64,000 nt of DNA from Symbiodinium natans (GCA_905221605.1 CAJNDS010000003.1:206001-270000), one strand, 5' to 3'. Positions 49,116 to 58,639 are shown, counted from the first letter of the stretch. Made by a program: numbers and translations. Notes: a model not told the origin generated them from the sequence alone.

Positions 49116-49159
49116 ATATGATTGACAGAGAGCCTGTCGAGCACCCCTAGGGGGGCACC

Positions 49160-49540
49160 CCTTCTAGAATGCTCCGACACGCGCACTGCATATTCCCGAA
49201 CTGTTTCCCCGCAATGCTTGGCCGCCAAACGAACGAATGAAATTTCCAAAGCAAAATCATGGATGAGGAGAACCGGTGTCTATACGTACACGCAAAGAAA
49301 ACATCAACGATCTAGCATGACTGGCATCTGAGACATATCTGCATTTCTCCATCCAATCATTCACCCCTTCGTGCTTGATGAGGGTTACGTCCAAAACGTT
49401 TCCCCGAAGTCAACGATCCCGGCATCTGGTGAAGGGGGGTCGATATCCGGAACGTGCAGCGCAGACCTTGTCCATGGGTCTGCGTTGCTTGTTCTCGGAC
49501 GTTTCGCGTCAACTTGCCCGAAACTGAATCGAAACTGATG
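49160..49540. other. Stretch without a clear gene
   Basis: Short overlapping frames on both strands, none distinctive. It may belong to the relic on either side. Confidence 0.35.
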
Positions 49541-49543
49541 CAC

Positions 49544-49835
49544 TCACCGAGCCTCCACGTGCGGCACCTCAAAACGATTCATTTGGCGGATCGGCTCCAC
49601 AGCAAGTCTGTCAATGAGGCATAGCACTGGGCAACTGGCCTTCTTTTGTGTGGAAGCGAGGTGCTGGCGAAGGATCGCTACTTGTTGATGCCTCACGTTG
49701 CGTTGGCATACTTGCGTCACGCGATTTATGCCAGACTGCTCAGCCCCGGGCCCCCATTGAGTGTCACTACAATGCAGTGTGCCTGGGATACCTCCAAACT
49801 GCAGCAAGAAGTCGACCTCCTCGGGCACACCGAGA
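49544..49835 (-). pseudogene. Unassigned coding relic ending in microsatellite
   Basis: The minus frame reads VPEEVDFLLQFGGIPGTL, QSGINRVTQVCQRNVRHQ and LCLIDRLAVEPIRQMNRF to a stop at about 49544. Upstream it runs into the CTTACTTG and TG repeats, so the true 5' end is not visible. No family recognised. Confidence 0.38.
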
Positions 49836-49905
49836 AGTAAGTAGTAGGTAAGCAAGTAAATAAGCAAGTAAGCAAGCAAGTAAGCAAGCAAGTAAGTAAG
49901 TGTGG
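49836..49905. repeat. AAGCAAGT microsatellite
   Basis: About eight variants of AAGTAAGC/AAGCAAGT. Confidence 0.93.
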
Positions 49906-49939
49906 GGGAGTGCGTGCTCGCACATGTGCATGGGAGTGC

Positions 49940-50145
49940 GCACGCGGTGTTCGTGTGCGTGTGCGTGTGCGTGCGCGTGCGCGTGTGCGTGTGCGTGCGC
50001 GCGCGCGCGCGCGCGCGCGTGCGCGTGCGCGTGTGCGTGCGTGCGGCGTGGGCGTGCATGGGCGTGGGCGTGTGCCTGCGCGTGCTTGAGCGTGTGCGGG
50101 CGCGCGCACGTGCGCGTGCGCGCGTGCGCGTGTATGCGTGCGTAC
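49940..50145. repeat. (GT/GC)n microsatellite with a pure GC core
   Basis: GTGTGCGTGCGC units with a run of about 10 CG pairs near 50008. Alternating purine-pyrimidine throughout, so Z-DNA-prone. Confidence 0.95.
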
Positions 50146-50147
50146 GT

Positions 50148-50300
50148 GTCTCTGTGTCTCTGTGTCTCTGTGTCTCTGTGTCTCTGTGTCTCTGTGTCTC
50201 TGTGTCTCTGTGTCTCTGCGTCGCTGTGTCCCTGTGTCTCTGCGTCTTTGTGGCTGTGTGTCTCTCTGTGTCCGTGTGTCTCCGTGTGTCTCTGTCTGTC
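50148..50300. repeat. (TGTCTC)n-type microsatellite
   Basis: About ten copies of the octamer GTGTCTCT, then TCTGTCTG variants. The 155-codon plus and 225-codon minus frames across these repeats are low-complexity. Confidence 0.95.
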
Positions 50301-50689
50301 TGTCTGAGTGTGTGTACACAGCCCTGTTCCGAAGGGTTCTTGACTGTGCTCTCATCTCACACAGGGTGAGACCGGGTTGTGAGTTCATTCCTGGAGTCTC
50401 CACTGATGAGGCCTAACCCTCCCAGGAAGGGCCGAAGACCCCCTTGCCGCATCTGGGCCTGTCATGACAGCTGATGGGCACACCTTCTGGTTCATGACAT
50501 CTGTATGTCAAAAAAACTGTTTGGATGCATCTCGGCCATGCTTAAGTGCCCCGCGGAAGTTGCGCCCGACCCAACTCCATCCTTCCTAAACGGTCCTGAA
50601 CCCCCTTCAAGCAGTCGGAGGGGAGATGAAAAACATGAAAGCTTGAAACGCCTCCGTCTGGACTCAGCCACACTTGGACTGATGGACTA

Positions 50690-50950
50690 GCGCATGCCTA
50701 TGGGCGCGAGCAAAGACACTGGGAGGCACTTCACAAAGAGATCGGCAGGATTCTCCGCGCCTGTGCCATATGCCCCAAGTCATGTGCGGATTGTTTTTGA
50801 TCCCGTGAGCAAAACACTCGCAGATTCGGAATCCGTTAACAGCTGCGCGTAAGGCCACTCAGCCTTTGAGAGCCAAGGAAATCCTACGCTCAACAAGCAA
50901 AACCACCAGAGACTCTTGACCCGCTAGATCGAACTCCGCTCCACTTTGCA
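50690..50950 (-). pseudogene. Copia-type retrotransposon RNase H tail, decayed
   Basis: One minus frame reads FPWLSKAEWPYAQLLTDS, ESASVLLTGSKTIRT, a stop, LGAYGTGAENPADLFVKC and LPVSLLAPIGMR to a stop at about 50688. TDSESA matches the D-S-x-S-A catalytic region of Ty1/copia RNase H, and NPADLFVKCLP matches its C-terminal (A/N)DxxTKxL signature. The upstream RNase H segment is frameshifted, and no LTR, integrase or reverse transcriptase was found nearby. Confidence 0.65.
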
Positions 50951-51185
50951 AGAACTCAACCTAACAGCTCAAAAAAGTGCAACGGCTCAGTTTTGGCAAC
51001 GGGCTCAGTTTTGCAGATCTTTGCGCCAGCACGCATACTGCTTACTCAGGCTTACTCTGGTCAGCTCGAGGCCACGCCCACGGCTGCGGATGCAATTTTG
51101 CTATAGCGACTTGCGCTTTCAGCATTTTTCCGTTGTATATCTAGCATTTCTGTCCCATTTTATCTAATCGCAGCTGAGCACGGAC

Positions 51186-51506
51186 ATGGATAATAACGAT
51201 CTAGATGAGGTAGTGACCTGCGCAGCGCGGGCGTTTACTTGTTCACAGTCTAGGCTGAAGGGTGTAAGGCTCACGAAAGACAGCATGCTGATTGAACTTG
51301 CTGTTGATGGGCAATGGGACAAAGCACTTGCGGAAATGGCGGCGCTGTGTAACTGGCACAGAAGACACGGCACCCTAAACCCTAGACGCGGCTGTGATCG
51401 TCGGAAGTGTGCCAGTTGGAGTCGCGAATCAAAACGGCGATACAGAGAGAATGACAAACACAAAGACAAAGCTAACAGACAAAAGGGTTTAGGGTTTCGG
51501 GTTTAA
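51186..51506 (+). CDS. Unassigned 106-codon frame, possible first exon
   Basis: ATG 51186 begins MDNNDLDEVVTCAARAFT, then LIELAVDGQWDKALAEMA and a basic tail SWSRESKRRYRENDKHKD. It ends in a TTTAGGG unit that contributes the last codons and the stop. The acidic start, helical middle and charged tail are protein-like. A minus frame is also open but less natural. No domain recognised. Confidence 0.42.
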   Translation: MDNNDLDEVVTCAARAFTCSQSRLKGVRLTKDSMLIELAVDGQWDKALAEMAALCNWHRRHGTLNPRRGCDRRKCASWSRESKRRYRENDKHKDKANRQKGLGFRV

Positions 51507-51509
51507 AGC

Positions 51510-51865
51510 CACGATGTTGTAAGCCATAACCCATAATTAATCTGCGACATATCTACTAAAGCTACAACCTTCAACCCTGCACCTGCACGGGACCTCAGGC
51601 TGATCCTGAATAAGAACCCACCCAGGGATGCAGCACAAGACGCCCGATGCAGTGCCCGCCCCTTCTGTGTAGTCATGCAGACTCGGCGGCTAGGGTTTTC
51701 ACTTTTCACTGACAAGTTCATGCATACTTATTTCCTCATCAACAACCAAGGGGTCCCTAAACAAGACCTTCGCAAGCCCAAAAAAAGCCGTTCTCACGCC
51801 CTAAGAATGAAACATGGGCCCCTTACCCTCCCTCCCTTACACCCCGCCTGGTTCCTCGTGATACT
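51510..51865. other. Unique stretch
   Basis: Short frames on both strands only. No family, RNA gene or repeat identified. Confidence 0.4.
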
Positions 51866-51884
51866 TTGAAACGGTTCATAGCAG

Positions 51885-51972
51885 CCGTAACAATCACCTA
51901 CTATCATAGCAACCAGAATCATGATCATGCTCATAGTAGCACTAACAACCAATATCATGATCATAATCAGGA
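51885..51972. repeat. Two-copy ATCATGATCAT repeat
   Basis: AACCAGAATCATGATCATGC and AACCAATATCATGATCATAA are about 36 bp apart with similar flanks. The ATGATCAT core is palindromic. Confidence 0.7.
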
Positions 51973-52070
51973 TCCGTGTTGCGGGGTTTAGGGTTTCCGG
52001 TTTAGGGCTTTAGGGCTTAGGGCTTTAGGGCTTCGGGCTTAGGGTTTAGGGTTCAGGGGCCTAGAGACAC

Positions 52071-52117
52071 ATCATAAACATGCTGGGCTCCTTGGCGGCG
52101 ACAAGGGCGGATCCTTG
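52071..52117 (+). repeat. Left arm of a 47 bp inverted repeat
   Basis: ATCATAAACATGCTGGGCTC and onwards is the reverse complement of 52781-52827 with two mismatches. The arms are 663 bp apart. Confidence 0.93.
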
Positions 52118-52139
52118 ACGCAAGTTTGCTAACAGTTGA

Positions 52140-52260
52140 GCAGGTGAAGGGTTCAGGGTTCAAGGTTCAGGGTTCAGGGTTCAGGGTTCAGGGTTCGGGG
52201 TTCAGGGTTCAGGGTTCAGTGTTCAGGGTTTAGGGTTTAGGGTTTAGGAAGTAGGGTTTA
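52140..52260 (+). repeat. TTCAGGG variant array
   Basis: About ten TTCAGGG units ending in three TTTAGGG. Confidence 0.95.
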
Positions 52261-52419
52261 AGGTTTAGGGCTTAGGGTTTAGCTGACTGCACAACCCTGA
52301 ACGCCTAACGCCTAGACCCCAAAACTCCTGAAGCCAAAGCACTGAACCCCTTGAAGCCCAAATTGCAGCGCGTGAAGCTCTAGAGCTGGCTCAAAGAAGC
52401 ATCGAAGGCTGTGCACAGC

Positions 52420-52722
52420 TTAGGGTTTAGGGTTTAGGGTTTAGGGTTTAGGGTTTAGGGTTTAGGGTTTAGGGTTTAGGGTTTAGGGTTTAGGGTTTAG
52501 GGTTTAGGGTTTAGGGTTTAGGGTTTAGGGTTTAGGGTTTAGGGTTTAGGGTTTAGGGTTTAGGGTTTAGGGTTTAGGGTTTAGGGTTTAGGGTTTAGGG
52601 TTTAGGGTTTAGGGTTTAGGGTTTAGGGTTTAGGGTTTAGGGTTTAGGGTTTAGGGTTTAGGGTTTAGAGTTTAGGGTTTAGGGTTTAGGGTTTAGGGTT
52701 TAGGGTTTAGGGTTTAGGGCTC
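52420..52722 (+). repeat. Longest pure TTTAGGG array, about 43 units
   Basis: About 300 bp of TTTAGGG with a single TTTAGAG variant at about 52670. The low divergence suggests it is the youngest large array in the window. Confidence 0.99.
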
Positions 52723-52780
52723 GAACTGTAGGGCTCGAACTCGTGTATTTTATAGAGCTCCTGGCTGTGCAGAAGGGCGC

Positions 52781-52827
52781 CAAGGATCCGCCCTTGTCGC
52801 CGCCAAGGAGCCCAGCACGTTCATGAT
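52781..52827 (-). repeat. Right arm of the 47 bp inverted repeat
   Basis: CAAGGATCCGCCCTTGTCGC and onwards mirrors 52071-52117. On plus the arm reads KDPPLSPPRSPAR, so the duplicated unit itself may be a gene fragment. Confidence 0.93.
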
Positions 52828-52844
52828 AAACCCTGAAGCCTAGA

Positions 52845-52905
52845 CCCTAAACCCTAAACCCTAAACCCTAAACCCTAAACCCTAAACCCTAAACCCTAAA
52901 CCCCA
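52845..52905 (-). repeat. CCCTAAA array
   Basis: About eight perfect units just right of the inverted repeat. Confidence 0.97.
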
Positions 52906-53012
52906 AGCTGGGCAGCCCAGCGGCCCGGTGGGCTCCGCCTCCTCTGCGAAGTGGGGCGGGATTCGCCCTGGCATGGTGCCTGGGCTCATCTTCGGGCCTC
53001 TCTAGGGTTCAT
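52906..53012 (+). CDS. Exon-like island
   Basis: Reads QAGQPSGPVGSASSAKWG then GIRPGMVPGLIFGPL to a stop. CCCTAAA on both sides. Glycine/proline-rich, unassigned. Confidence 0.33.
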
Positions 53013-53705
53013 GGGCTGGCCCTACACCCTAAACCCTAAACCCTAAACCCCAAACCCTAAACCCTAAGCCCCAAACCCTAAACCCGAAACCCATCTTTAT
53101 GGATCTTACAGGGTTTGTGGGGTTGAGCGGGCTTGTGGGGTTTAGGGTGTTAAGACTGTAGGGCTTTAGGCCTTCAAGGTTTTGGCTGCCGGGCAGTGAG
53201 TCTTCAGGACTTCGGGTTAATAAGGTTTAGGGCTTGGGGTTTGGGTTTGGGGTTTGGGGTTTGGGGTTTAGGGTTAGGGTCTTAGAGTTCAAGCTTCAGG
53301 TGTCATAGACTCTTCGGGATTTAGGGTTTGGTCTTTCGGGGCTTGGGGTTTGGGTGTTAGACCGGGCATTACATGTAGACATGGCTCCTCGTGGTATGTT
53401 GAAGTAGGGTTACAAGTACCCTTATCACTGGTTCTGACCACAGTTTCTCCACTTCCCCGACTCATATGACTACCCACATTGCCAGGTCTGACCTTGCGGG
53501 AGAGGGAGATTCGGGGACCGACCTTGGGGGTGCAAGCGGCTCTTTGGTAACGAGTTTGGGGTTTGAGTTTAAAAGTTTTAAAAATTTGGGGTCTAAAATT
53601 TAGGGTTTAGGGTTTAGGGTTTAGGGTCTCGGGTTTAGGGTTTAGGGTTTAGGGTTAGGGTTTAGGGTTTAGGGTTGTGGGATTAAGGCTTTGGGGTCTT
53701 TAGGG

Positions 53706-53814
53706 TGGCAGAATCGCATCTGCCATGGCCTTCTTTCAGTACTAGGGGGACTCCCCCGACATGCACCCGGCTCACGACCTTCCCGTCCTTGGCCTTGTGC
53801 CCCTTGTCGTGCTT
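53706..53814 (-). CDS. Exon-like island, strongly GC3-biased
   Basis: The minus strand reads KHDKGHKAKDGKVVSRVH then VGGVPLVLKEGHGRCDSA, and most codons end in G or C (AAG, CAC, GAC, GTC). TTTAGGG lies on both sides. The VVSRVHVGGVPLVL stretch looks like beta strands. No family recognised. Confidence 0.47.
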
Positions 53815-54270
53815 TATGGGTTTGGGGTTTAGGGTTTAGGGTTTAGGGTTTAGGGTGTAGGGTTTAGGGTTTAGGGTTTAGGGTTTAGAGTTTAGGGCTT
53901 TAGGGCTTTAGGGTTTAGGGCTGTACCTCGATTAAAAATCACCCTGGCATCCCCTGCGCTTCCGTCCGGCGCAGGAGAGCATATCTGGAGTACGCGGAAA
54001 ATGGCATGCACCCTCCATTGGTTGAGAGGCCTTGCAGCCCTGAAATGCCCTAAAGACCCCAAACCCCCAAAACGCGTGTTTAGGGAGAATTTAAAACATC
54101 CTCAAAGAGAAGCCCCCTGAAAACGATGTGAAGTTTTGTGCTTCAGGACTTGGGGCTTCGGATTTCGTGCGGTAAAGGGCCGCTGGCTTGCGGACCCGAA
54201 ACCCTAAACCAGATGTAGACCCTAAACCCTAAACCATAAACCTAAACCCTAAACCCTAAACCCCAAGCCT

Positions 54271-54372
54271 GGGCACAAGTACCGTTACCTCAAGAACCTG
54301 GAGGAGCTGGGGCTCACGCGGAAGTCGGGTGGATCCAGACAGAGACGCGGGAAGGAAGGGCCACTTGTCTAG
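54271..54372 (+). CDS. Exon-like island ending in a stop
   Basis: Reads HKYRYLKNLEELGLTRKS then GGSRQRRGKEGPLV and TAG 54370-54372. Basic, GC3-rich. CCCTAAA on the left, TTTAGGG on the right. Unassigned. Confidence 0.42.
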   Translation, partial: GHKYRYLKNLEELGLTRKSGGSRQRRGKEGPLV

Positions 54373-54525
54373 GTCTAGGGTTTAGGGTTTAGGGTTTGGG
54401 GTTTAGGGTTTAGGGTTTAGGGTTTAGGGTTTAGGGTTTAGGGTTTAGGGTTTAGGGTTTAGGGTTTAGGGTTTAGGGTTTAGGGTTTAGGGTTTAGGGT
54501 TTAGGGTTTAGGGTTTAGGGCTTGA
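54373..54525 (+). repeat. TTTAGGG array
   Basis: About twenty units, nearly all perfect. Confidence 0.98.
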
Positions 54526-54656
54526 TTCAGGGTTTAGGGCTTGGATAAGCTGAAAGCATGCTAGTTGTTGATCGTTCCTGTTGTGGTAAAGTCTGAACTT
54601 CGGTGCCTTCAGCCAGCCAGCTGTTACACTCTGGAATGCAGGGTCTTGGGAGACTC

Positions 54657-54765
54657 AACCCGAAACCCTAAAACCCTAAAACCCTAAACCCTAAACCCTA
54701 AACCCTAAACCCTAAACCCTAAACCCTAAACCCTAAACCCTAAACCCTAAACCCTAAACCCAAGT
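54657..54765 (-). repeat. CCCTAAA array
   Basis: CCCTAAAA units then about twelve perfect CCCTAAA. Confidence 0.98.
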
Positions 54766-54961
54766 AGGGTCCAGCAATGTCTTAGGCACGAAGGCTGAAG
54801 GGCTCGGGCTTCGAGCTTCGGACTTGGGGCTCTTCGACCCTAAGCCCTGAAAGCCCTATATAAACCCCTAAACCCTAAACCCTAAACCCTAAGTTCTAAG
54901 CCGTAAGCCCTAAACCCTAAACCCCAAACCCTCAAACCCTCAAAGGTTTAAACCCCTAATC

Positions 54962-55039
54962 ATGTCTCGAGCCGCGACGCTGCCCGCAGCATCACCCACA
55001 CCAAACCCAGAGCACCCAAAAAGCCTGGTTAGGGCTTAG
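54962..55039 (+). CDS. 25-codon mini-frame
   Basis: ATG 54962 reads MSRAATLPAASPTPNPEH then PKSLV and stops in the first TTAGGG unit. CCCTAAA on the left, TTAGGG on the right. Confidence 0.27.
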   Translation: MSRAATLPAASPTPNPEHPKSLVRA

Positions 55040-55541
55040 GTTTAGGGTTTAGAGTTTGTAGGGTTTGTAGGGTTTAGGGTTTAAGGTTTAAGGTTTAGGG
55101 TTGAGGGTTTAGGGCGTCTCGACGCGCAGCCCCCTCCCGCCCCCACACACACCTGGGTTTAGGGTTTAGGGTTTAGGGTATAGGGTTTAGGGTATAGGGT
55201 TTAGGGTGTAGGGTTTAGGGTTCCCAATACCTTCACTCGGATGCAACAAAGCATCCGCACACGAAACCGATCCCAAAAAACGCCATGAAACCCTCAACCC
55301 TCAACCCTCAACCCTCAACCCTGAACCCTCAACCCTCAACCCTGAGGAATTCTGACATTGAGGGGGTCAGGAGTCCGAAGTTCAATGTCAGGAGTCCGAA
55401 GTTCAATGCTTTAGTTTGCGAGTTTGGCTTGAGATCAGGGCTGAGGGCTTAGGGTTTACGGGTAAGGTTAAGGCTTTTAGGGGTTTAGGGTTTAGGGGCT
55501 AGGGGTTAGGGTAGGGTTTAGGGTTTAGGGTTTGGGCCCAT

Positions 55542-55943
55542 TCAGAAAGAAGCCCCTAAAACCCTGAACCCTGAAGCCTCTTTTGCCGCAACTTCTGTTG
55601 AAGATACTGCAGCGCGGGGGGTTTTTCTATTGGTGAAACAACAGGGCTCGACCTCATTTGAGGGCTCACCGGATAAGCACAAGAGGTGACAACTCTTCGC
55701 CCAAATCCACAGGCTAATTGCCAACCCCTTTGGGATCCTTTGTCCAGAGAATTTGGTGCATTGCATCAAAAAATTCGGGGTCGACTCCTCCGCCTCCCTC
55801 ACTCCACTGAAACAGCTCGCACTTCCAGCAAACCCCATGCCAATGCTGCTACGCGCAAGGTTCAGGTCTTGAAGCCTGGGATATCTGCGAACCATCGCTG
55901 CAAGTTCGAGAACGCGAAGAACGAGCCAAGATCACAACCCTGA
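55542..55943 (-). CDS. Coding relic, possible GRF-type zinc finger remnant
   Basis: The minus strand carries two overlapping candidate frames. One, of 117 codons, reads MVRRYPRLQDLNLARSSI and SGVREAEESTPNFLMQ. Another reads GVCWKCELFQWSEGGGGV then DPEFFDAMHQILWTKDPK to a stop. The C-x-x-C-x-x-FQW spacing recalls the C-x-FF-x-W end of GRF zinc fingers, which bind nucleic acid. Frame disagreement suggests a frameshifted relic. A plus-strand 85-codon frame also exists. Confidence 0.35.
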
Positions 55944-55991
55944 AGACCTAAATCTTAGCCTAAACCCTAAACCCTAAACCCGAAACCCTAG

Positions 55992-56090
55992 TCATATTCA
56001 AGGGAGTCCTGGAGAGCCACCACAAAAGCAGGGACAGACCCCGGGCAATGCCGGAGGAGAACACGTTTTGGGTTCACAGTCTGGGCTATA
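55992..56090 (+). CDS. Exon-like island
   Basis: Reads FKGVLESHHKSRDRPRAM then PEENTFWVHSLG. The left edge ACCCTAG is acceptor-like. CCCTAAA on both sides. First of four close plus-strand islands (55992, 56197, 56341, 56472). Confidence 0.42.
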
Positions 56091-56096
56091 TGTTTA

Positions 56097-56196
56097 CATA
56101 CCCTAAACCCCAAACCCCAAACCCTAAACCCCAAACCCTAAACCCTAAACCCTAAACCCTAAACCCTAAACCCTAAACCCTAAACCCTAAACCCTA
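56097..56196 (-). repeat. CCCTAAA array
   Basis: CCCCAAA variants then about ten perfect units. Confidence 0.97.
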
Positions 56197-56285
56197 CCAG
56201 AAACCCTCGACAACAATCCACCCTGAGGACTAGCAGCTTCGGACGCAGGCTCAGGGCCTCGAAGGGTGGGGCTGAGGATTCTGGG
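56197..56285 (+). CDS. Exon-like island
   Basis: Reads RNPRQQSTLRTSSFGRRL then RASKGGAED. The left edge CCCTACCAG is acceptor-like. CCCTAAA on the left, TTTAGGG on the right. Confidence 0.37.
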
Positions 56286-56340
56286 ATTGTAGGATTTAGG
56301 GTTTAGGGTTTAGGGTTTAGGGTTAAGGGTTTAGGGTTTG

Positions 56341-56390
56341 CATCGAACTCTCTCTTTGCTCATGAGGAGCCTCAAAGACAGGCTATGCCC
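56341..56390 (+). CDS. Exon-like island, short
   Basis: Reads ASNSLFAHEEPQRQAMP in the only unique DNA between TTTAGGG and CCCTAAA arrays. Confidence 0.27.
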
Positions 56391-56469
56391 TAAACCCTAA
56401 ACCCTAAACCCTAAACCCTAAACCCTAAACCCTAAACCCTAAACCCTAAACCCTAAACCCTAAACCCTA
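56391..56469 (-). repeat. CCCTAAA array
   Basis: About eleven perfect units. Confidence 0.98.
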
Positions 56470-56471
56470 AG

Positions 56472-56565
56472 CTCCAGCAGACCTACCGGGGTCTATCCCA
56501 GACATGTAGAGGACGGGCTGGGCACCAGCCCTCGATCTGCGAGGACACAGCCACGTACAATCCCA
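56472..56565 (+). CDS. Exon-like island with CAG/GT edges
   Basis: Reads LQQTYRGLSQTCRGRAGH then QPSICEDTATYNPTG. The left edge CTCCAG precedes CAGACC, and the right edge CCCACAGG precedes GTTTAGGG. CCCTAAA on the left, TTTAGGG on the right. Unassigned. Confidence 0.43.
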
Positions 56566-56710
56566 CAGGGTTTAGGGTTTAGGGTTTAGGGTTTAGGGTT
56601 TAGGGTTTAGGGTTTAGGGTTTAGGATTTAGGGTTTAGGGTTTAGGGTTTAGGGTTTAGGGTTTAGGGTTTTAGGGTTTTAGGGTTTTAGGGTTTTGGGT
56701 TCAGGGTTCC
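56566..56710 (+). repeat. TTTAGGG then TTTTAGGG array
   Basis: About fifteen heptamers turning into octamers at about 56670. Confidence 0.98.
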
Positions 56711-56974
56711 GGGTTTCGGGTTTAGGATTCACATGGCTTCATAGGGTATACGGTGCTCATAGGGCAAGAAGGGCTAAGAAGATTCATTGGGCTTCTAGGG
56801 CTTAAGAACTATCTTCTTTGATTTATGAAGGCCTACAAGGGAACCTAATCACCAAACAAAATCAAACCCTAAAACCCACCGCCTGAACCCTAAGCACCTA
56901 AACCCCGGGCCTAGACCCTTCGGGCCTTAAACCACATCGCAAACACAAAACCCTGACTTGGGTTAGGGGCGCTT

Positions 56975-57128
56975 GGGGTTTAGAGTTTAGGGTTTAGGGT
57001 TTAGGGTTTAGGGGTTAGGGTTTAGGGTTTAGGGTTTAGGGTTTAATTAGGGTTTAGGGTTTAATTAGGGTTTAGGGTTGAGGGTTTAGGGTTTAGGGTT
57101 TAGGGTTTAGGGTTTAGGGTTTAGGGTT
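56975..57128 (+). repeat. TTTAGGG array with two TTTAATTAGGG inserts
   Basis: Two identical AATTAGGG interruptions 18 bp apart show local duplication within the array. Confidence 0.97.
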
Positions 57129-57149
57129 TTTGTGGTGTCGAGCTAGCGT

Positions 57150-57317
57150 TGCGTAGCGGCACCTGTGCCACCGCCCTTTGCATCACAAAGGCGAGAGCGC
57201 CTGCATGGGTTGCACCCGAAGCATAAAAATCTGGCGCTCCGAGGAGGTCGGTTCGGAGCTTTGTGCTCCCTGCTTACAGCATGATATACGGCACACAACT
57301 CTTCGGGCTCGGATTTC
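57150..57317 (-). CDS. Exon-like island, 45 codons
   Basis: The minus strand reads YEIRARRVVCRISCCKQG then AQSSEPTSSERQIFML and RVQPMQALSPL to a stop. TTTAGGG on the left, CCCTAAA on the right. Unassigned. Confidence 0.33.
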
Positions 57318-57408
57318 GTACCCTAAACCCTAAACCCTAAACCCTAAACCCTAAACCCTAAACCCTAAACCCTAAACCCTAAACCCTAAACCCTAAACCC
57401 TAAACCCT
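57318..57408 (-). repeat. CCCTAAA array
   Basis: About twelve perfect units. Confidence 0.98.
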
Positions 57409-57564
57409 GAAAAAACCTAAGCTGTAAACTGTTTAGTAAGCAGTCTGTGCCCTTGGTTGCGTTCACTCCTTAAGCCAGAGTGAGCCAAGTACAGCTCATC
57501 CCGCAGCGATCTCCTGTTTCAGAAATTAGGGTTTAGGGTTTAGGGTTTAGGGCTTAGGGTTTAG

Positions 57565-57640
57565 GGTTTCCCCACCCCCCCCCCCCCTGTGGTGTGTGGG
57601 GGATTGCCACACACCGCACGCGCGCGCGCGCATCTACCCC
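57565..57640. repeat. Poly-C tract and CG dinucleotides
   Basis: CCCCACC plus about 12 C, then a TGTGTGGGGGATTGCCACACA hairpin-like segment and (CG)n. Confidence 0.8.
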
Positions 57641-58026
57641 GTATCCCCCGAAATTCCTGTATACAAAACTATAGACTTAGCTAAGGTTTAGGGTTTAGGG
57701 TTTAGGGTTTAGGGTCTAGGGTTGAGGGTTTAGGGTTTAGGGTGTGCATCCCTGGCAGACCCTCGACCCCTTCATGCGGCTGGGGGGTTGAAGGTATAGG
57801 GGGTCCCTCACCCCTACCGCCAAACCCCGAACCCTAAACCCTCAACCCTCAACCCTAAACCCTCGGGGTGCTCAATCCAGAGTGCACCGAATGACAAGTC
57901 AGCCAACTCAGCTTTAACTTGGAGACTTTCTCGGTTCTGTAGCCCAGGGTTCACCCTAAACCCTAAATCCGAAACCCTCAGCCCTAATTCAGCCCTAAAC
58001 TTAACCCATCCTACCTCCCCACGAAG

Positions 58027-58182
58027 AAGCCAAGCCGGTCCTCACAAAGGGACACGAGGGACTTGGTCCGCGTGCCTGGTTCTCACACACGCCCCAAATG
58101 GCACGGCTACTTCGGTTCGGTTTCTGGCGGTTTAGGATTTACAGTGTGTGCTTGCGTGCGAACGGTGCGCTTGTGCGTATAA
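58027..58182 (+). CDS. Exon-like island, 51 codons
   Basis: Reads KPSRSSQRDTRDLVRVPG, SHTRPKWHGYFGSVSGG and a TVCACVRTVRLCV tail to TAA 58180-58182. Third positions are G/C-rich in the first half. Unassigned. Confidence 0.37.
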   Translation, partial: KPSRSSQRDTRDLVRVPGSHTRPKWHGYFGSVSGGLGFTVCACVRTVRLCV

Positions 58183-58339
58183 ACACCGCACCTAAACCCT
58201 GAACCCTATAAACCCCATGTCCGGAAAAGATGCCATAGCCCGTGCCCTCCCATACAACCCGCCGCACCGCAACTCTCAGAATGGCTGGGAGGGGGGGGGG
58301 TTCAAGGCTCGAGTAAGGGTTCAGGTTTTGGGGTTGTTT

Positions 58340-58625
58340 AGGGTTTGGGGGGGGGGGGGGGGGGGGGGTGGGTTGCCTTTAGGCTTCTTAGGGCTTGGAA
58401 TGTTTTGGGGTATGGGGTGTGAGGATGAAGGTTTAAGGGTCTAAGGGTTTGGGTGTCTCGGATCTTAATCGGGGTCGTTAGGGTCGGTAGGGTCTTTAGG
58501 GTCTTTAGGGTCCTCTTTAGGGTCTTTAGTGTCTTGTTTAGGGTCTGTTTAGGGTCTTTAAGGTCTTGTTTAGGGTCTTTCAGGTCTTGCTTAGGGTCTT
58601 TAAGGTCTTGGTTTAAGGGCTTTGG
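58340..58625 (+). repeat. Poly-G tract and TTTAGGGTC-type repeats
   Basis: About 20 G at 58348, then irregular TTTAGGGTC and TTGTTTAGGGTC units. Apparent reading frames are repeat-driven. Confidence 0.85.
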
Positions 58626-58639
58626 GGTCAGAGGTTTGC

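Noticed and set aside
49544-50403. 225-codon threonine/histidine/arginine-rich minus frame and 155-codon plus frame
   Set aside because: Mostly translation of (TG/GC)n and (TGTCTC)n microsatellites. Only the part below 49835 looks like former coding sequence.
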